NCBI GenBank assembly: GCA_903923925.1
Contig: CAIXZF010000035.1
Coordinates: 496,001-560,000, forward strand
DNA: 64,000 nucleotides
DNA from: an uncultured Bacteroidales bacterium
GTDB lineage: Bacteria > Bacteroidota > Bacteroidia > Bacteroidales > CAIXZF01
Reading direction: 5' to 3'
Made by a program: the position numbers and the translations under genes. Positions 1 through 9,520 of the stretch are shown in pieces. Every line of letters begins with the position of its first letter. Position 1 is the first letter of the stretch. The notes below the pieces were generated by a model. The model made no database searches and was not told the origin of the DNA. It saw only the letters and a program-made list of their open reading frames with translations.

Positions 1-3000
1 AATAGTTTTTAAGTTTATCAATATGGTTTAGAAGAAGATCTAACTGATTGTTTGTAACAGTAACCATTGTTCTTCCTGAAGCTGTATCTGAAGGGAAATT
101 TAAAATAGTATCAGCTTCACTAATAAAATTGTCTGCATTAACCACTTCAGTTCCATTAACAATAACCGGAATTTCCCTTTCTTCTCCATCGATGTAATTA
201 TCGTTTGTTTTGAACGAATATTCAACCTTGTATTTGCCTGCTGAATCAATTGACATAGTTAACGAATCCGTCAGAAAAGTCTTTACGCTGTGGGATTGGG
301 AGAACTTCTGGCCTTTATTAATGCTGAATAATGTTGTTACAGGGATTTCTTTATCTGTGTAATTATATGTCTTTCCAATTATTTTTATTGAATCATTTTC
401 AACCATAAATTTCGGAAGAGCAAGTGTCGCATTCAGAGGTTTATATGCTTTAATGTCGGATAGTCCCAAGCCGGTTCTTTTGTGGTAATCAATTGCAGGA
501 ACCATTGTTTTCCAGAGGGTTTGATTGTCGGGAAAAATAACAGTAAAATGTGTTTCACCCTTTTTATCAGTCAGTAAGTTTGGAATAAAATAGGCATAAT
601 CCCTGAATTTGGATCTTATCCTGTTAGCATTCGTATCTCCTTTAATCCTATCGAGAAATTCGTTGAATTTATTTTTCCCTTTAAGCGAATCAGAATCAGA
701 TGATGAAGTTGAATTTGCATCAGAGCCGGCATCAGATCCGGGAAGAATTGATTTGAAAAGATTGCTTTTTCCCAATGTTGAGATTACTCCTGCAACGCTT
801 CCTGTAAATAATCCAAATGACATTCCTCCCATAGACGTAATCTGTATGTTGTTAAGGCTGGCACATGCACTAGTATAACTGTCTGTGCCATATCTCATTG
901 CATTGTCAGAAATAACAGATTCGTTCAGTACCCAACCATAAGGCTGGCCTGCTGAGTTTGGAAGAAAAAGATGGATTTCGGTATGCTTGCCAATAGCCAG
1001 GAATAGTTGATTAACGGTATAAAATTTGCCATTAACAAATATCTTAAGCTGAACATTCACATTTTGCCCGGCTTCCAATCCAAAATAACCGATCTGGTTT
1101 GTAATTGCTCCGTTAATAAATTCTCCAGCATTTTCCATGAAAATCGTCACCCTGTCGATAGGATTATTATTCTGATCGAAAACATATCCGCTTAATTTCG
1201 TTGTCTTCGAAATTCCTTTATCTATCCGTTTAATTTCGGTTATTGGGACAGGAGGGTTATCGAAACCTCTGGGAGCAGGTCTGTTCAGTTCAACAATTCG
1301 TTCTTCTGCTTTTGTAATTAACAAACTATCATAGGGTTGAAAATTTGTTGAGCTGATAAATTTGTAGTTGCTGCCATCTGCTTTTACAGGATAATTTTTA
1401 AAGAAACAAATTGAATCGTCACCAGTGACGATCAGAATGTCGTAACGTCCAGGTTTCAAATTATAATTAGTAAAGCAAGGATTGTAACAAATTCTTGAAG
1501 ATTTCTCCTCTTCTTTGTTGAATATCCAGATCTTTTTAATCGCTCGACCGGATAGATTTTTAAATATCAAATTCGACCAGGGATTTTCATTCCAGGTATA
1601 CCCATAATCATGCAATGCAGGGTGGTTTCTAACAGGTTTTGAAATTGAAACCGGAGGTGGGATAATTTCATGTTTCCCAATTTGATATGGCCATTCGTAT
1701 CGCCTGTCCGCCAATGGTATAATCGATGATGGTGCCATGTTCAGCATGTTTAAAGGTACCTTATCTGCTACTTGAGTGAGATCTTTTGAAGTTATAGAAT
1801 TATCGTAGAAACGATAGCCTGAGCCAGGTTCAAAGTAAAATTCAGAAGTGTCAAAACCAGGAAATACCAATTTTATGGCACCTCGTTCAAAAGGACCGGC
1901 AATGTAATAATTCCCGGTTTCAGTAACAGCTGCAGTATGACTATATGTAGTACCGCAATAAACTTTATTTCCTTGCACAAGGAAAAAATGTCTGGTTTTT
2001 TTTACAAAATTCGAATTGAAATAAAGGAGATGTTTTGATATTTCTGTTTGTTCTTCTTTCAAATAAGGGGACTGGAGTGTAACATAGGACACATCAGGAA
2101 TTTTTGTCAGACTGTCATCCTGCAAACAAAAAAACAGTTTTTTGCCTTTTTTAAGCTCAATATTTTCAAGTGTAATTATCCTTGAGGCTGTTCGAATCTG
2201 TACCTGGTGTTTTCCAGGGTCTGCCTGGAAAGAATATGGATTCCGTATATTCGTATTTGCTACATAAATTAATTTTTTATCAAGATAAACTGCATAAATA
2301 GGTTGATTTTGCCTGTCTTTAAAAACAAAAGGGCTGAATTCTGCTTTTTCATTTTCAATTTCCTCATAAACCTTACCGAACCCGGAGTTATTAAATGCCA
2401 GCTGATAATATGGACTTTCTGAAAAAAGTGGAAATTTGATGTAGAATGATGTTACTGGTTTGTAATTCTGAATGTTAGCCTGTGAATTAAAGGTGTTGAA
2501 AGGCTTTAATATTCCGTATTTCTTTTTACCAAAATAGGGGAGTTCTGGAGTCCTGATTTCCCCAATCTGACTGTTAATTGCATATGCGGCCAGGTTGACT
2601 TTTTTAACATCTTTGTTCTTGTAATCGGTAACATGAACACGTATTGGTACTTTTTGTCCCGGGTAAATAATGTCTGGCTGATCTATTTTAACATTCAGAC
2701 CCTTGTCGGTTGAATGGAAACTCTCCTCCTTCACATACTCAATACTTTTCCATCTGAAAGAATATATTACATGGTACGATTGGTCTGATGGTTGGTATTT
2801 TAAATATTCAAGGTGAGTTGCACTCCCCCCCTCAACAAATGTTTCTCCGTGATAAATCTTGTAATTAACATTGATTCCCAGAGGGTTGATAAGATTAAAA
2901 CAGATTGAATCATAAGTTCGGTAGCCTGAAAAACCAATGCTATTCGATAAAATTTCCTCGAGTTCGTAGGATGCCTGAAGCTTATTGCCTGTAAAGATCT

Positions 3001-4462
3001 GGTAAACAGTAGCGAAACACTCCACTTTTACTGAAATTGGCAGGGTAACTTCTCTTTCCTGCAACAGAGTATTATTGTAAATTTTAATTGTAGCTTTTTT
3101 AGAGGATATTTTTGAATTATACAGGTATACGAATTTTATGGAATCATTCTCCTGTTTAATCTGGTAGCGTTCCAAAGTTGGATCATAGGTGAAAACGAAA
3201 TTAAAATTCTTGCTTTCGCCTTCTGGGTTTGAAATTGTAATTAATGCATTAAACTGCATATTGGCATTGCACAAAAGACTGTCGGGAAAGTTAATTTCAG
3301 ATATGCCTGAAGGATCTGTGAGCGCTGAATATTCCCAGAACTTTTGCGACCATGAAAAGGGTACGAAAAGACTATCTTTAAAGAAATCAGATAGTTGAGT
3401 CATAGTTACAAGAACTTTCACTCTGGCATCAAGGATTGGAAGTTCATTTGCATCAAAAGTTGTAACTGTAAAACGGATTTTTTCACCTGCATAGAAGTAA
3501 TTTTTATTGATCTTCGCATCGAAAAAAGATTTTTTGAGATTATAGTTTTCAATCTGAAAATTCTCATATTTTAATTGGCGGTTTCTTCGATTAAGCAGTT
3601 GAAGTGAATATTGGGTATCAATTGTAAGTGAATCAGCAATAATAAATTCAGAATTATATGCTCCGGGGGAAGCAGCAGAGATAAACTCTTTTTTAATCTG
3701 AGCACCATTTGTGTTATTAGAAACAATAGCCCTGATGTTTTTCCGGTAAGGTTTCCCATTTGGCTTAAGCAAAAACGCCTTCCATTTAAGCGTATCAAGA
3801 AGTTTAAATTTCGGTTGATTCAGTACAAGATATCCTGGAAGTATAGTGTATCCATAATTATTTACAGCAGCTTCAGCCTTGCGATTTTGTCGCTCATTCT
3901 TTTCAGTTAAATATGGAGACTCGCAGCTGAATGACCCAAAAGTGAAATCGGCTCCCCTGTAGACCATGAAGTCTACAGGTAAGATTTGTGATTTTTTGTT
4001 TGAAAGCTGAATTGGATAACAACCACAATCTTCATGGTAATTTATTGTGTTACCATTGCTGTTTAGTTGGAGCCGGGCATCTGTTATCCCTTCCCCTTTC
4101 AGATTGTAAATATATACAAAGATCTGATTATTAATACCCAACGAGCGAAGTGTGAACACCGGCTGTTCATAAACCCAATATTTAACATTATTTTCTTCAC
4201 CCTGAATAAACAGGTAATGTCCTGGTTTAAGCGTAGTATAGTCAAAGGTGGTATTGTATCGGAATTCACCATAATAGTTGGCAAAATATTTAACGGAATC
4301 ACGTAAAGCTCTGACTGAATAAATTTCTTTCGCAGATGTTGAATCAAGTTTGTAAATGCTGGTGTAAAGGGTATTTTTAAAATTGTTCTGTAGCTGTTGT
4401 CCCAAACAGATAATTGTGGAAATAAAGGCGAGCGTAACGAGTAATGGTCTAAGAATCTTCAT
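1..4462 (-). CDS. Alpha-2-macroglobulin family protein, 3' part missing
   Basis: An open frame starts at an ATG at 4460-4462 and runs leftward off the window, giving at least 1487 residues. It opens with a signal peptide (MKILRPLLVTLAF...) ending near residue 23. Repeated beta-rich macroglobulin-like segments follow. A carboxypeptidase-regulatory-like segment (LSGYVFDQNNNPI) lies near residues 1090-1150 and a Ser/Asp-rich linker near 1240-1265. The conserved A2M domain comes next, with the family's TD..G...F..PDNQT.W pattern at about residues 1300-1330. The frame leaves the window at LLNHIDKLKNY, where family members continue into the thioester motif and helical domain, so the thioester cannot be checked. 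Bacterial A2Ms are envelope proteins thought to trap foreign proteases. The gene diverges from the type B secreted protein at 4760. Family is fairly certain; the client is unknown. Confidence 0.8.
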   Translation of the reverse strand, partial: MKILRPLLVTLAFISTIICLGQQLQNNFKNTLYTSIYKLDSTSAKEIYSVRALRDSVKYFANYYGEFRYNTTFDYTTLKPGHYLFIQGEENNVKYWVYEQPVFTLRSLGINNQIFVYIYNLKGEGITDARLQLNSNGNTINYHEDCGCYPIQLSNKKSQILPVDFMVYRGADFTFGSFSCESPYLTEKNERQNRKAEAAVNNYGYTILPGYLVLNQPKFKLLDTLKWKAFLLKPNGKPYRKNIRAIVSNNTNGAQIKKEFISAASPGAYNSEFIIADSLTIDTQYSLQLLNRRNRQLKYENFQIENYNLKKSFFDAKINKNYFYAGEKIRFTVTTFDANELPILDARVKVLVTMTQLSDFFKDSLFVPFSWSQKFWEYSALTDPSGISEINFPDSLLCNANMQFNALITISNPEGESKNFNFVFTYDPTLERYQIKQENDSIKFVYLYNSKISSKKATIKIYNNTLLQEREVTLPISVKVECFATVYQIFTGNKLQASYELEEILSNSIGFSGYRTYDSICFNLINPLGINVNYKIYHGETFVEGGSATHLEYLKYQPSDQSYHVIYSFRWKSIEYVKEESFHSTDKGLNVKIDQPDIIYPGQKVPIRVHVTDYKNKDVKKVNLAAYAINSQIGEIRTPELPYFGKKKYGILKPFNTFNSQANIQNYKPVTSFYIKFPLFSESPYYQLAFNNSGFGKVYEEIENEKAEFSPFVFKDRQNQPIYAVYLDKKLIYVANTNIRNPYSFQADPGKHQVQIRTASRIITLENIELKKGKKLFFCLQDDSLTKIPDVSYVTLQSPYLKEEQTEISKHLLYFNSNFVKKTRHFFLVQGNKVYCGTTYSHTAAVTETGNYYIAGPFERGAIKLVFPGFDTSEFYFEPGSGYRFYDNSITSKDLTQVADKVPLNMLNMAPSSIIPLADRRYEWPYQIGKHEIIPPPVSISKPVRNHPALHDYGYTWNENPWSNLIFKNLSGRAIKKIWIFNKEEEKSSRICYNPCFTNYNLKPGRYDILIVTGDDSICFFKNYPVKADGSNYKFISSTNFQPYDSLLITKAEERIVELNRPAPRGFDNPPVPITEIKRIDKGISKTTKLSGYVFDQNNNPIDRVTIFMENAGEFINGAITNQIGYFGLEAGQNVNVQLKIFVNGKFYTVNQLFLAIGKHTEIHLFLPNSAGQPYGWVLNESVISDNAMRYGTDSYTSACASLNNIQITSMGGMSFGLFTGSVAGVISTLGKSNLFKSILPGSDAGSDANSTSSSDSDSLKGKNKFNEFLDRIKGDTNANRIRSKFRDYAYFIPNLLTDKKGETHFTVIFPDNQTLWKTMVPAIDYHKRTGLGLSDIKAYKPLNATLALPKFMVENDSIKIIGKTYNYTDKEIPVTTLFSINKGQKFSQSHSVKTFLTDSLTMSIDSAGKYKVEYSFKTNDNYIDGEEREIPVIVNGTEVVNADNFISEADTILNFPSDTASGRTMVTVTNNQLDLLLNHIDKLKNY

Positions 4463-4759
4463 AATTTCAGAATGATTTATTTCTGCAATAAGCTTACAAA
4501 AAGTTAATATTTTGTTAAAACGAGACTAATGCAAATTTCTTGCCTTTGCTCTTTCGTAATATTCAAATTAGCAAGGATATTAACTATTCAGGATACATGA
4601 ATATGCATATCTTTAAAAAGTTTAGTATATTTGTTAAAAGCCTCGATAAATTGACAATTATGGAATTGCTTTTTAGGATAATTTGATGAATTTCCAAACC
4701 ATTGATTAATGAAATTGTTTCAGAAACTAGAGAGCGATTAATTTGTAAATTGATTATTG
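4463..4759. other. Divergent intergenic region
   Basis: This AT-rich spacer separates two divergent surface-protein genes, so it must hold both promoters. The only full match I see to the Bacteroidetes -7 element is on the plus strand at 4626-4633. No gene or RNA was recognised in it. Confidence 0.5.
4626..4633 (+). promoter_or_regulatory. Possible -7 promoter element
   Basis: TATATTTG matches TAnnTTTG. It lies 126 bases before the ATG at 4760, which would give a long leader. No TTG element is found at the usual spacing upstream, so the call is weak. Confidence 0.25.
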
Positions 4760-7700
4760 ATGACGGTACACAAAACAAGACAGAATAAAAGCCTTATCCT
4801 ACATATTTTGGTAGGCCTGTGCTTGTTATTTAGTATACCAGCTTTTTCTCAGACCGATACCGAATTCTGGTTTGCAGCGCCTGATGTAAATCAGGTTCAT
4901 GCCGACAGACCCATTTATCTGAGAATGACCTCAATGAATCAGGCATCTGTGGTAACGATATCTGAACCAGCTAACCCGTCTTTTCCTATTCTAACGTATA
5001 CCATAGCACCATTCAGTACTCTGTCTGTTGACCTCACTCCGTATATAGACATGATAGAAACTGCTCCATTTAATACTGCTCTTAATTATGGTTTGAAAAT
5101 AAAGGCTACTGCTTCTATAACTGCATATTATGAAGTAATGACATCATGCAATTGTAATCCTGAGATTTTTGCTCTTAAAGGAAGAAATTCACTTGGAACA
5201 AACTTCCTGACTCCTTTTCAGAATTTTGTTCCCGCTGTTAGTTCTCTTTATCATTCCGGTTTTGTAATAGTTGCGACCTCCGATAATACTACAATCACAA
5301 TAACTCCAACTCAGGACGCAATAGGTCATCCTGCGAATATTCCTTTTGTTATTGTTCTCAATAAAGGAGAGACTTATTCTATTATGGCAAGTGGATTTGC
5401 TGCCAATCAGCGACTTTGCGGCACTACAGTAATTTCAGATAAACCAATAGCGATAACGCTTTACGACGATTCTGTGAGTGGTTCGTACTTTACCGGAACT
5501 TGTGCAGATCTATGCGGGGATCAGCTGGTGCCTGTGGAAATTATAGGGATGGAATATATTGTAATCAGAGGATGGCTTACTGGTGGCATTGAGAAAGTAT
5601 TTATTCTGGGGACTGTTAATAATACTCAAATATTTGCTGGTGGAAATCCGATTCCTATTGGTACAGTGAATAAAGGTCAGACTTTTATGTATGATCTAAG
5701 CACCACTTCTGTTTATATACAATCAGATAAACCTGTTTACCTTATTCACCTTTCGGGTTTTGGTTGTGAACTGGGATTGCCTGTTTTGCCCCCAATCCAT
5801 TGTACAGGCTCTAAAATTGTTGGATTTACAAGGTCGATTGCCAATTTTTTTGGAATAATCCTTTTAGCAAAAAGTGGCTCTGAAGGAGCATTTCTGTTAA
5901 ATGGTAGTAGTTCTTCTATTTTAGCATCCGATTTTTCTCCTGTTCCCGGAACGAATGGAGATTGGTTAGCTGCCAGAATAGATCTGACAAGTTTATGCCC
6001 GGTTGGTGTGGGTAGTTTGATAACCAATACTGTATCGTCATTTCATCTTGGAATATTTAACGGGAATAATCTAAGTGGATGTAGATATGGGTACTTTTCA
6101 AACTACAGCAATCTTTACCTCGGTTCCGATGTTAAGAAATGTCCTCTCGATTCGGTGTTGCTGGATGCGGGTTATGGTAAAGATTCTTATTTATGGAGTA
6201 CTGGAGATACAACACAAAGCATTTATGTAACACAACCTGGTACATATTGGGCAAGAGCCGGGTTTGGTGAATGCGAAGTTTCAGATACTATTTTAATTGA
6301 AAATTTTTATCTTCCTCCAATTAATCTTGGTAATGATACTGCACTATGTGCCGGGTCGGCTTTTACCATAAATACAACTTCTGTTTATTCAGCTTATTTA
6401 TGGAGTAATGGAGCTACTGTTCCACAAATAACAGTAAATCAGAATGGTAGATATAAAATTACCGTAACTGAAAACAATTGTATTGATACTGCATCCAGAA
6501 AAGTAATTTTTATGAATGCTAATATACTTAATAATGATACGCTTCTTTGTGAAGGTCAATCGATAACACTTTCAACGTTTGTAACAGGAACTGACACAAC
6601 AGGGTTTGAGTATTTATGGTCGACAGGAGATACAACTTCTAAAATTCATGTAACGCCTTCAATAACAACAATATACTCGGTTACTGTCAGCTGTATGAAT
6701 ACAATTTGTACAGACCATGTTCAGGTGAGTATACTGCAAGGAGGGATAAACCTTGGGAATGATCTTGATACTTGTTCCGGGTATAATTACACATTAACCG
6801 GTCCTTCCGGTTATTCTGCTTACCATTGGTCAACCGGGGCACTTTCTCAATCAATAGATGCAGCCCAATCCGGACAATACTGGCTTGAAGTTACAACTTC
6901 GCAAGGTTGCCCTTTCAGAGACACAATAAACGTTTTTTATAAACCATTGCCTGTAGATTTGGGCGATGCAATTATTCCGAGCCATGTAGGTCTTGTAAGC
7001 TGGTATCCATTAAATAACAACGTTTTGGACAGCAGTATTTTCTTTAATAGTGGGCTCTCTCACAATATTAGTTATACTGCTGACAGAAATGGAAATCTAA
7101 ATAAAGCGGCACTGTTTAATGGTTCGGGTTATTTTTCAGTGGCGAATTCCACCTCATTGCAATCACCACAAACAGGAATTACAATTGCATGTTGGGTTAA
7201 ACTTGCAAGCCTTACCAATGCCTGCATTTTATGTAAAACGGATCAGCAATCGCTCTCCCCATTTCAATACAGGGCTGGATTTCAAGGAAATACTGCATAT
7301 CTGGGATTTAAAAATTCATCAAACTCATACATAGATTTATTTGCAAATTATACAATGCCTCTGAACCAGTGGAAATTTACTGGTTTTACGTATGATGGGC
7401 AGAGCATAAATTATTACCTTGGTCAGAATCTTGTGGCGCAGCTTTCTCAGTCCGGTCCAATTTTTCCGGATACTAAAAACCTTGAAATAGGTCGGGATGT
7501 GCATGGTACAGTAAAGTATTTCAACGGAGCCATGGATGATGTCCGAATATACAACAGATCGCTTTGCATGTATGAACTTAACCTGATTCCAACTCCAAGA
7601 ATTTTAGGATTATCTGTTAATTCATCAAACATTTGTTCCTCTGATAGTGCTTTAATATCGATACTCAACCCTCAGCCAGGAATTACCTATCAACTATTCA

Positions 7701-9472
7701 CAATACCCGACTATATCCCTTTTGGTTTATCCCAGCTTACTTATTGTGATAGCCTGATTCAATTCTCAACAGGCCCGCTGACAAGCAATACGCAATACAA
7801 AATTTTGGCAAAAGACATTTCTTACGGTTGTCAGAGATGGTTGAACTCCACTATTAATATTAATGTGAAACCTGTTCCGCTTGTAACAATAACTCCCGCG
7901 AATCCAGTTCTTTGCGAAGGAGATTCTGTTGCATTAGTGGCTTTAAGCAGCCTCACTTCAACAAATTTTACCTGGAGTACAGGATCAAACCTTTCAACAA
8001 TAATTGTAAAGCCAACTCATGACAGTATTTTTTCTGTGATCGGAATCTTGAATGGATGTGCTGACTCGACAGATGTTGCAGTGACTGTTAATCCCGTTCC
8101 TGTTGTAGTGATTACGCCAGGAGATACTGCAATTTGTAAGGGAAACTCTGTTGTATTAACTGCAAGTACGGGTATTCCTGGTACTTCTTTTTTGTGGAGC
8201 AATAGTGCTTCAACTTCAGTTAACTCGGTAATGCCTTTGTTAACAACTGTTTACGTAGTAACTGCCAGTCTGAATAATTGTATTGACACTGCACAGCGGA
8301 AAGTAATCATTAAACCTATCCCTAATATTTCGTTTACTCCTGTTTCCCCTGCAGTTTGCGAAGGGGAACAGCTAATCCTGCAGGCACATTCCAATCTTCC
8401 TAATTCTCAATGGCAATGGTTAAACGGACCAGCAACATCTACATTTACCCTTATTCCTACTCAAAGTGCCTATTATTTTACTCAATGTACTGTTAATAAT
8501 TGCACAACTAACGACAGCGTTTACCTTACTGTTAATCCCCAGCCACATATTGCTATTTCGCCGCAAGATCCTGAAATTTGTCTGGGGGATCTGCTTACCC
8601 TAAACGTAAGCAGTTCACAGCCAGGAACCATTTTTACATGGAATACAGGAGCTACAGGTAATTCTTTGGCAACATCTCCTTTGGTAAATACTTATTATTC
8701 TGTGCTTGGTGTTTTAGGCGGATGTAAAGACTCAGATACAGTGGAGGTTAAGGTTAAACCAAAACCTTTTGCCTTGCTTACTCCGGCGGATACAACAATC
8801 TGTAAAGGCTTTTCCTACACGTTAACTGCATTCAGTAATATGCCGGGTTCTTTATTTTTATGGAGTACTGGCGATACAACCTCACAAATTATTCTTACTC
8901 CTCTTGCCTCAGCGCAGTATAATGTTGTAATAGCAGTCGATGGCTGTAAAGACACTGCTGTAGCAAAAGTTGAAGTCATTACCCCTCCTGTAATTGATTT
9001 GGGATCAGATGATTTTTTATGTATTGGAGATATCTTTACATTATCAATATCAAGTGGTTATACTTCTTATTTCTGGTCAGATGGTAGTAATGGAAACAGC
9101 ATAGTTGCTCTAAATCCCGGGATATACTGGGTTGTTGTAAAGGAACAATTATGTGAAACTTCTGATACCATTAGGTTAAAGGACTGTTCCGAGATGTGGA
9201 TTCCAAATGCATTTACACCTGATGGCAGTGGTATAAATGACTACTTTCTTCCAAAAGGTGTTGAGATACTTGATTATGAGATGTTTATATTTGATCGTTG
9301 GGGTGAGCATCTTTTTAAATCTAATGAAATAAGCATTGGATGGGATGGAAGGTATCATGGAATAGATTGTAAAAGCGATGTTTATTACTACCTGATAAGG
9401 TACACTGGAATAGGAAGACCCGGCGCTGATAAAAAACAAGTCAGACACGGACCATTCACCCTGATCAGATGA
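4760..9472 (+). CDS. T9SS type B secreted protein with IgGFc-binding, Ig-like and LamG domains
   Basis: The protein has 1570 residues. I chose the ATG at 4760 over a TTG one codon earlier. A signal peptide ends near SIPAFSQ (about residue 31). The next ~430 residues resemble the IgGFc-binding protein N-terminal domain, starting TDTEFWFAAP. About ten Ig-like modules follow, each marked by a WSTGDTT-like strand, and they are split by a LamG/concanavalin-like domain at roughly residues 743-941 (WYPLNNN...DDVRIYNRSL). From about residue 1478 the gliding-motility-associated type B sorting domain is clear (IPNAFTPDGSGINDYF, then DRWGE...WDG). Such proteins are exported by Sec, then moved across the outer membrane by T9SS and kept at or released from the surface. 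An adhesive or binding role is inferred from the domains; the ligand is unknown. Confidence 0.88.
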   Translation: MTVHKTRQNKSLILHILVGLCLLFSIPAFSQTDTEFWFAAPDVNQVHADRPIYLRMTSMNQASVVTISEPANPSFPILTYTIAPFSTLSVDLTPYIDMIETAPFNTALNYGLKIKATASITAYYEVMTSCNCNPEIFALKGRNSLGTNFLTPFQNFVPAVSSLYHSGFVIVATSDNTTITITPTQDAIGHPANIPFVIVLNKGETYSIMASGFAANQRLCGTTVISDKPIAITLYDDSVSGSYFTGTCADLCGDQLVPVEIIGMEYIVIRGWLTGGIEKVFILGTVNNTQIFAGGNPIPIGTVNKGQTFMYDLSTTSVYIQSDKPVYLIHLSGFGCELGLPVLPPIHCTGSKIVGFTRSIANFFGIILLAKSGSEGAFLLNGSSSSILASDFSPVPGTNGDWLAARIDLTSLCPVGVGSLITNTVSSFHLGIFNGNNLSGCRYGYFSNYSNLYLGSDVKKCPLDSVLLDAGYGKDSYLWSTGDTTQSIYVTQPGTYWARAGFGECEVSDTILIENFYLPPINLGNDTALCAGSAFTINTTSVYSAYLWSNGATVPQITVNQNGRYKITVTENNCIDTASRKVIFMNANILNNDTLLCEGQSITLSTFVTGTDTTGFEYLWSTGDTTSKIHVTPSITTIYSVTVSCMNTICTDHVQVSILQGGINLGNDLDTCSGYNYTLTGPSGYSAYHWSTGALSQSIDAAQSGQYWLEVTTSQGCPFRDTINVFYKPLPVDLGDAIIPSHVGLVSWYPLNNNVLDSSIFFNSGLSHNISYTADRNGNLNKAALFNGSGYFSVANSTSLQSPQTGITIACWVKLASLTNACILCKTDQQSLSPFQYRAGFQGNTAYLGFKNSSNSYIDLFANYTMPLNQWKFTGFTYDGQSINYYLGQNLVAQLSQSGPIFPDTKNLEIGRDVHGTVKYFNGAMDDVRIYNRSLCMYELNLIPTPRILGLSVNSSNICSSDSALISILNPQPGITYQLFTIPDYIPFGLSQLTYCDSLIQFSTGPLTSNTQYKILAKDISYGCQRWLNSTININVKPVPLVTITPANPVLCEGDSVALVALSSLTSTNFTWSTGSNLSTIIVKPTHDSIFSVIGILNGCADSTDVAVTVNPVPVVVITPGDTAICKGNSVVLTASTGIPGTSFLWSNSASTSVNSVMPLLTTVYVVTASLNNCIDTAQRKVIIKPIPNISFTPVSPAVCEGEQLILQAHSNLPNSQWQWLNGPATSTFTLIPTQSAYYFTQCTVNNCTTNDSVYLTVNPQPHIAISPQDPEICLGDLLTLNVSSSQPGTIFTWNTGATGNSLATSPLVNTYYSVLGVLGGCKDSDTVEVKVKPKPFALLTPADTTICKGFSYTLTAFSNMPGSLFLWSTGDTTSQIILTPLASAQYNVVIAVDGCKDTAVAKVEVITPPVIDLGSDDFLCIGDIFTLSISSGYTSYFWSDGSNGNSIVALNPGIYWVVVKEQLCETSDTIRLKDCSEMWIPNAFTPDGSGINDYFLPKGVEILDYEMFIFDRWGEHLFKSNEISIGWDGRYHGIDCKSDVYYYLIRYTGIGRPGADKKQVRHGPFTLIR

Positions 9473-9485
9473 TGCTTAGCTTTGC

Positions 9486-9500
9486 CCTGAAAAAATCAGG
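9486..9500. terminator. Weak hairpin between convergent genes
   Basis: CCTGA and TCAGG form a 5-bp stem around an A5 loop, between the stop of the type B gene at 9472 and the stop of the 14-kb gene at 9521. The short stem makes it only a possible terminator. Confidence 0.3.
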
Positions 9501-9520
9501 TTTCACATACAAGTAGATAT

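Noticed and set aside
4584-4778. Small minus-strand frame in the divergent spacer
   Set aside because: It overlaps the start of the type B gene and has no homology or start signal.
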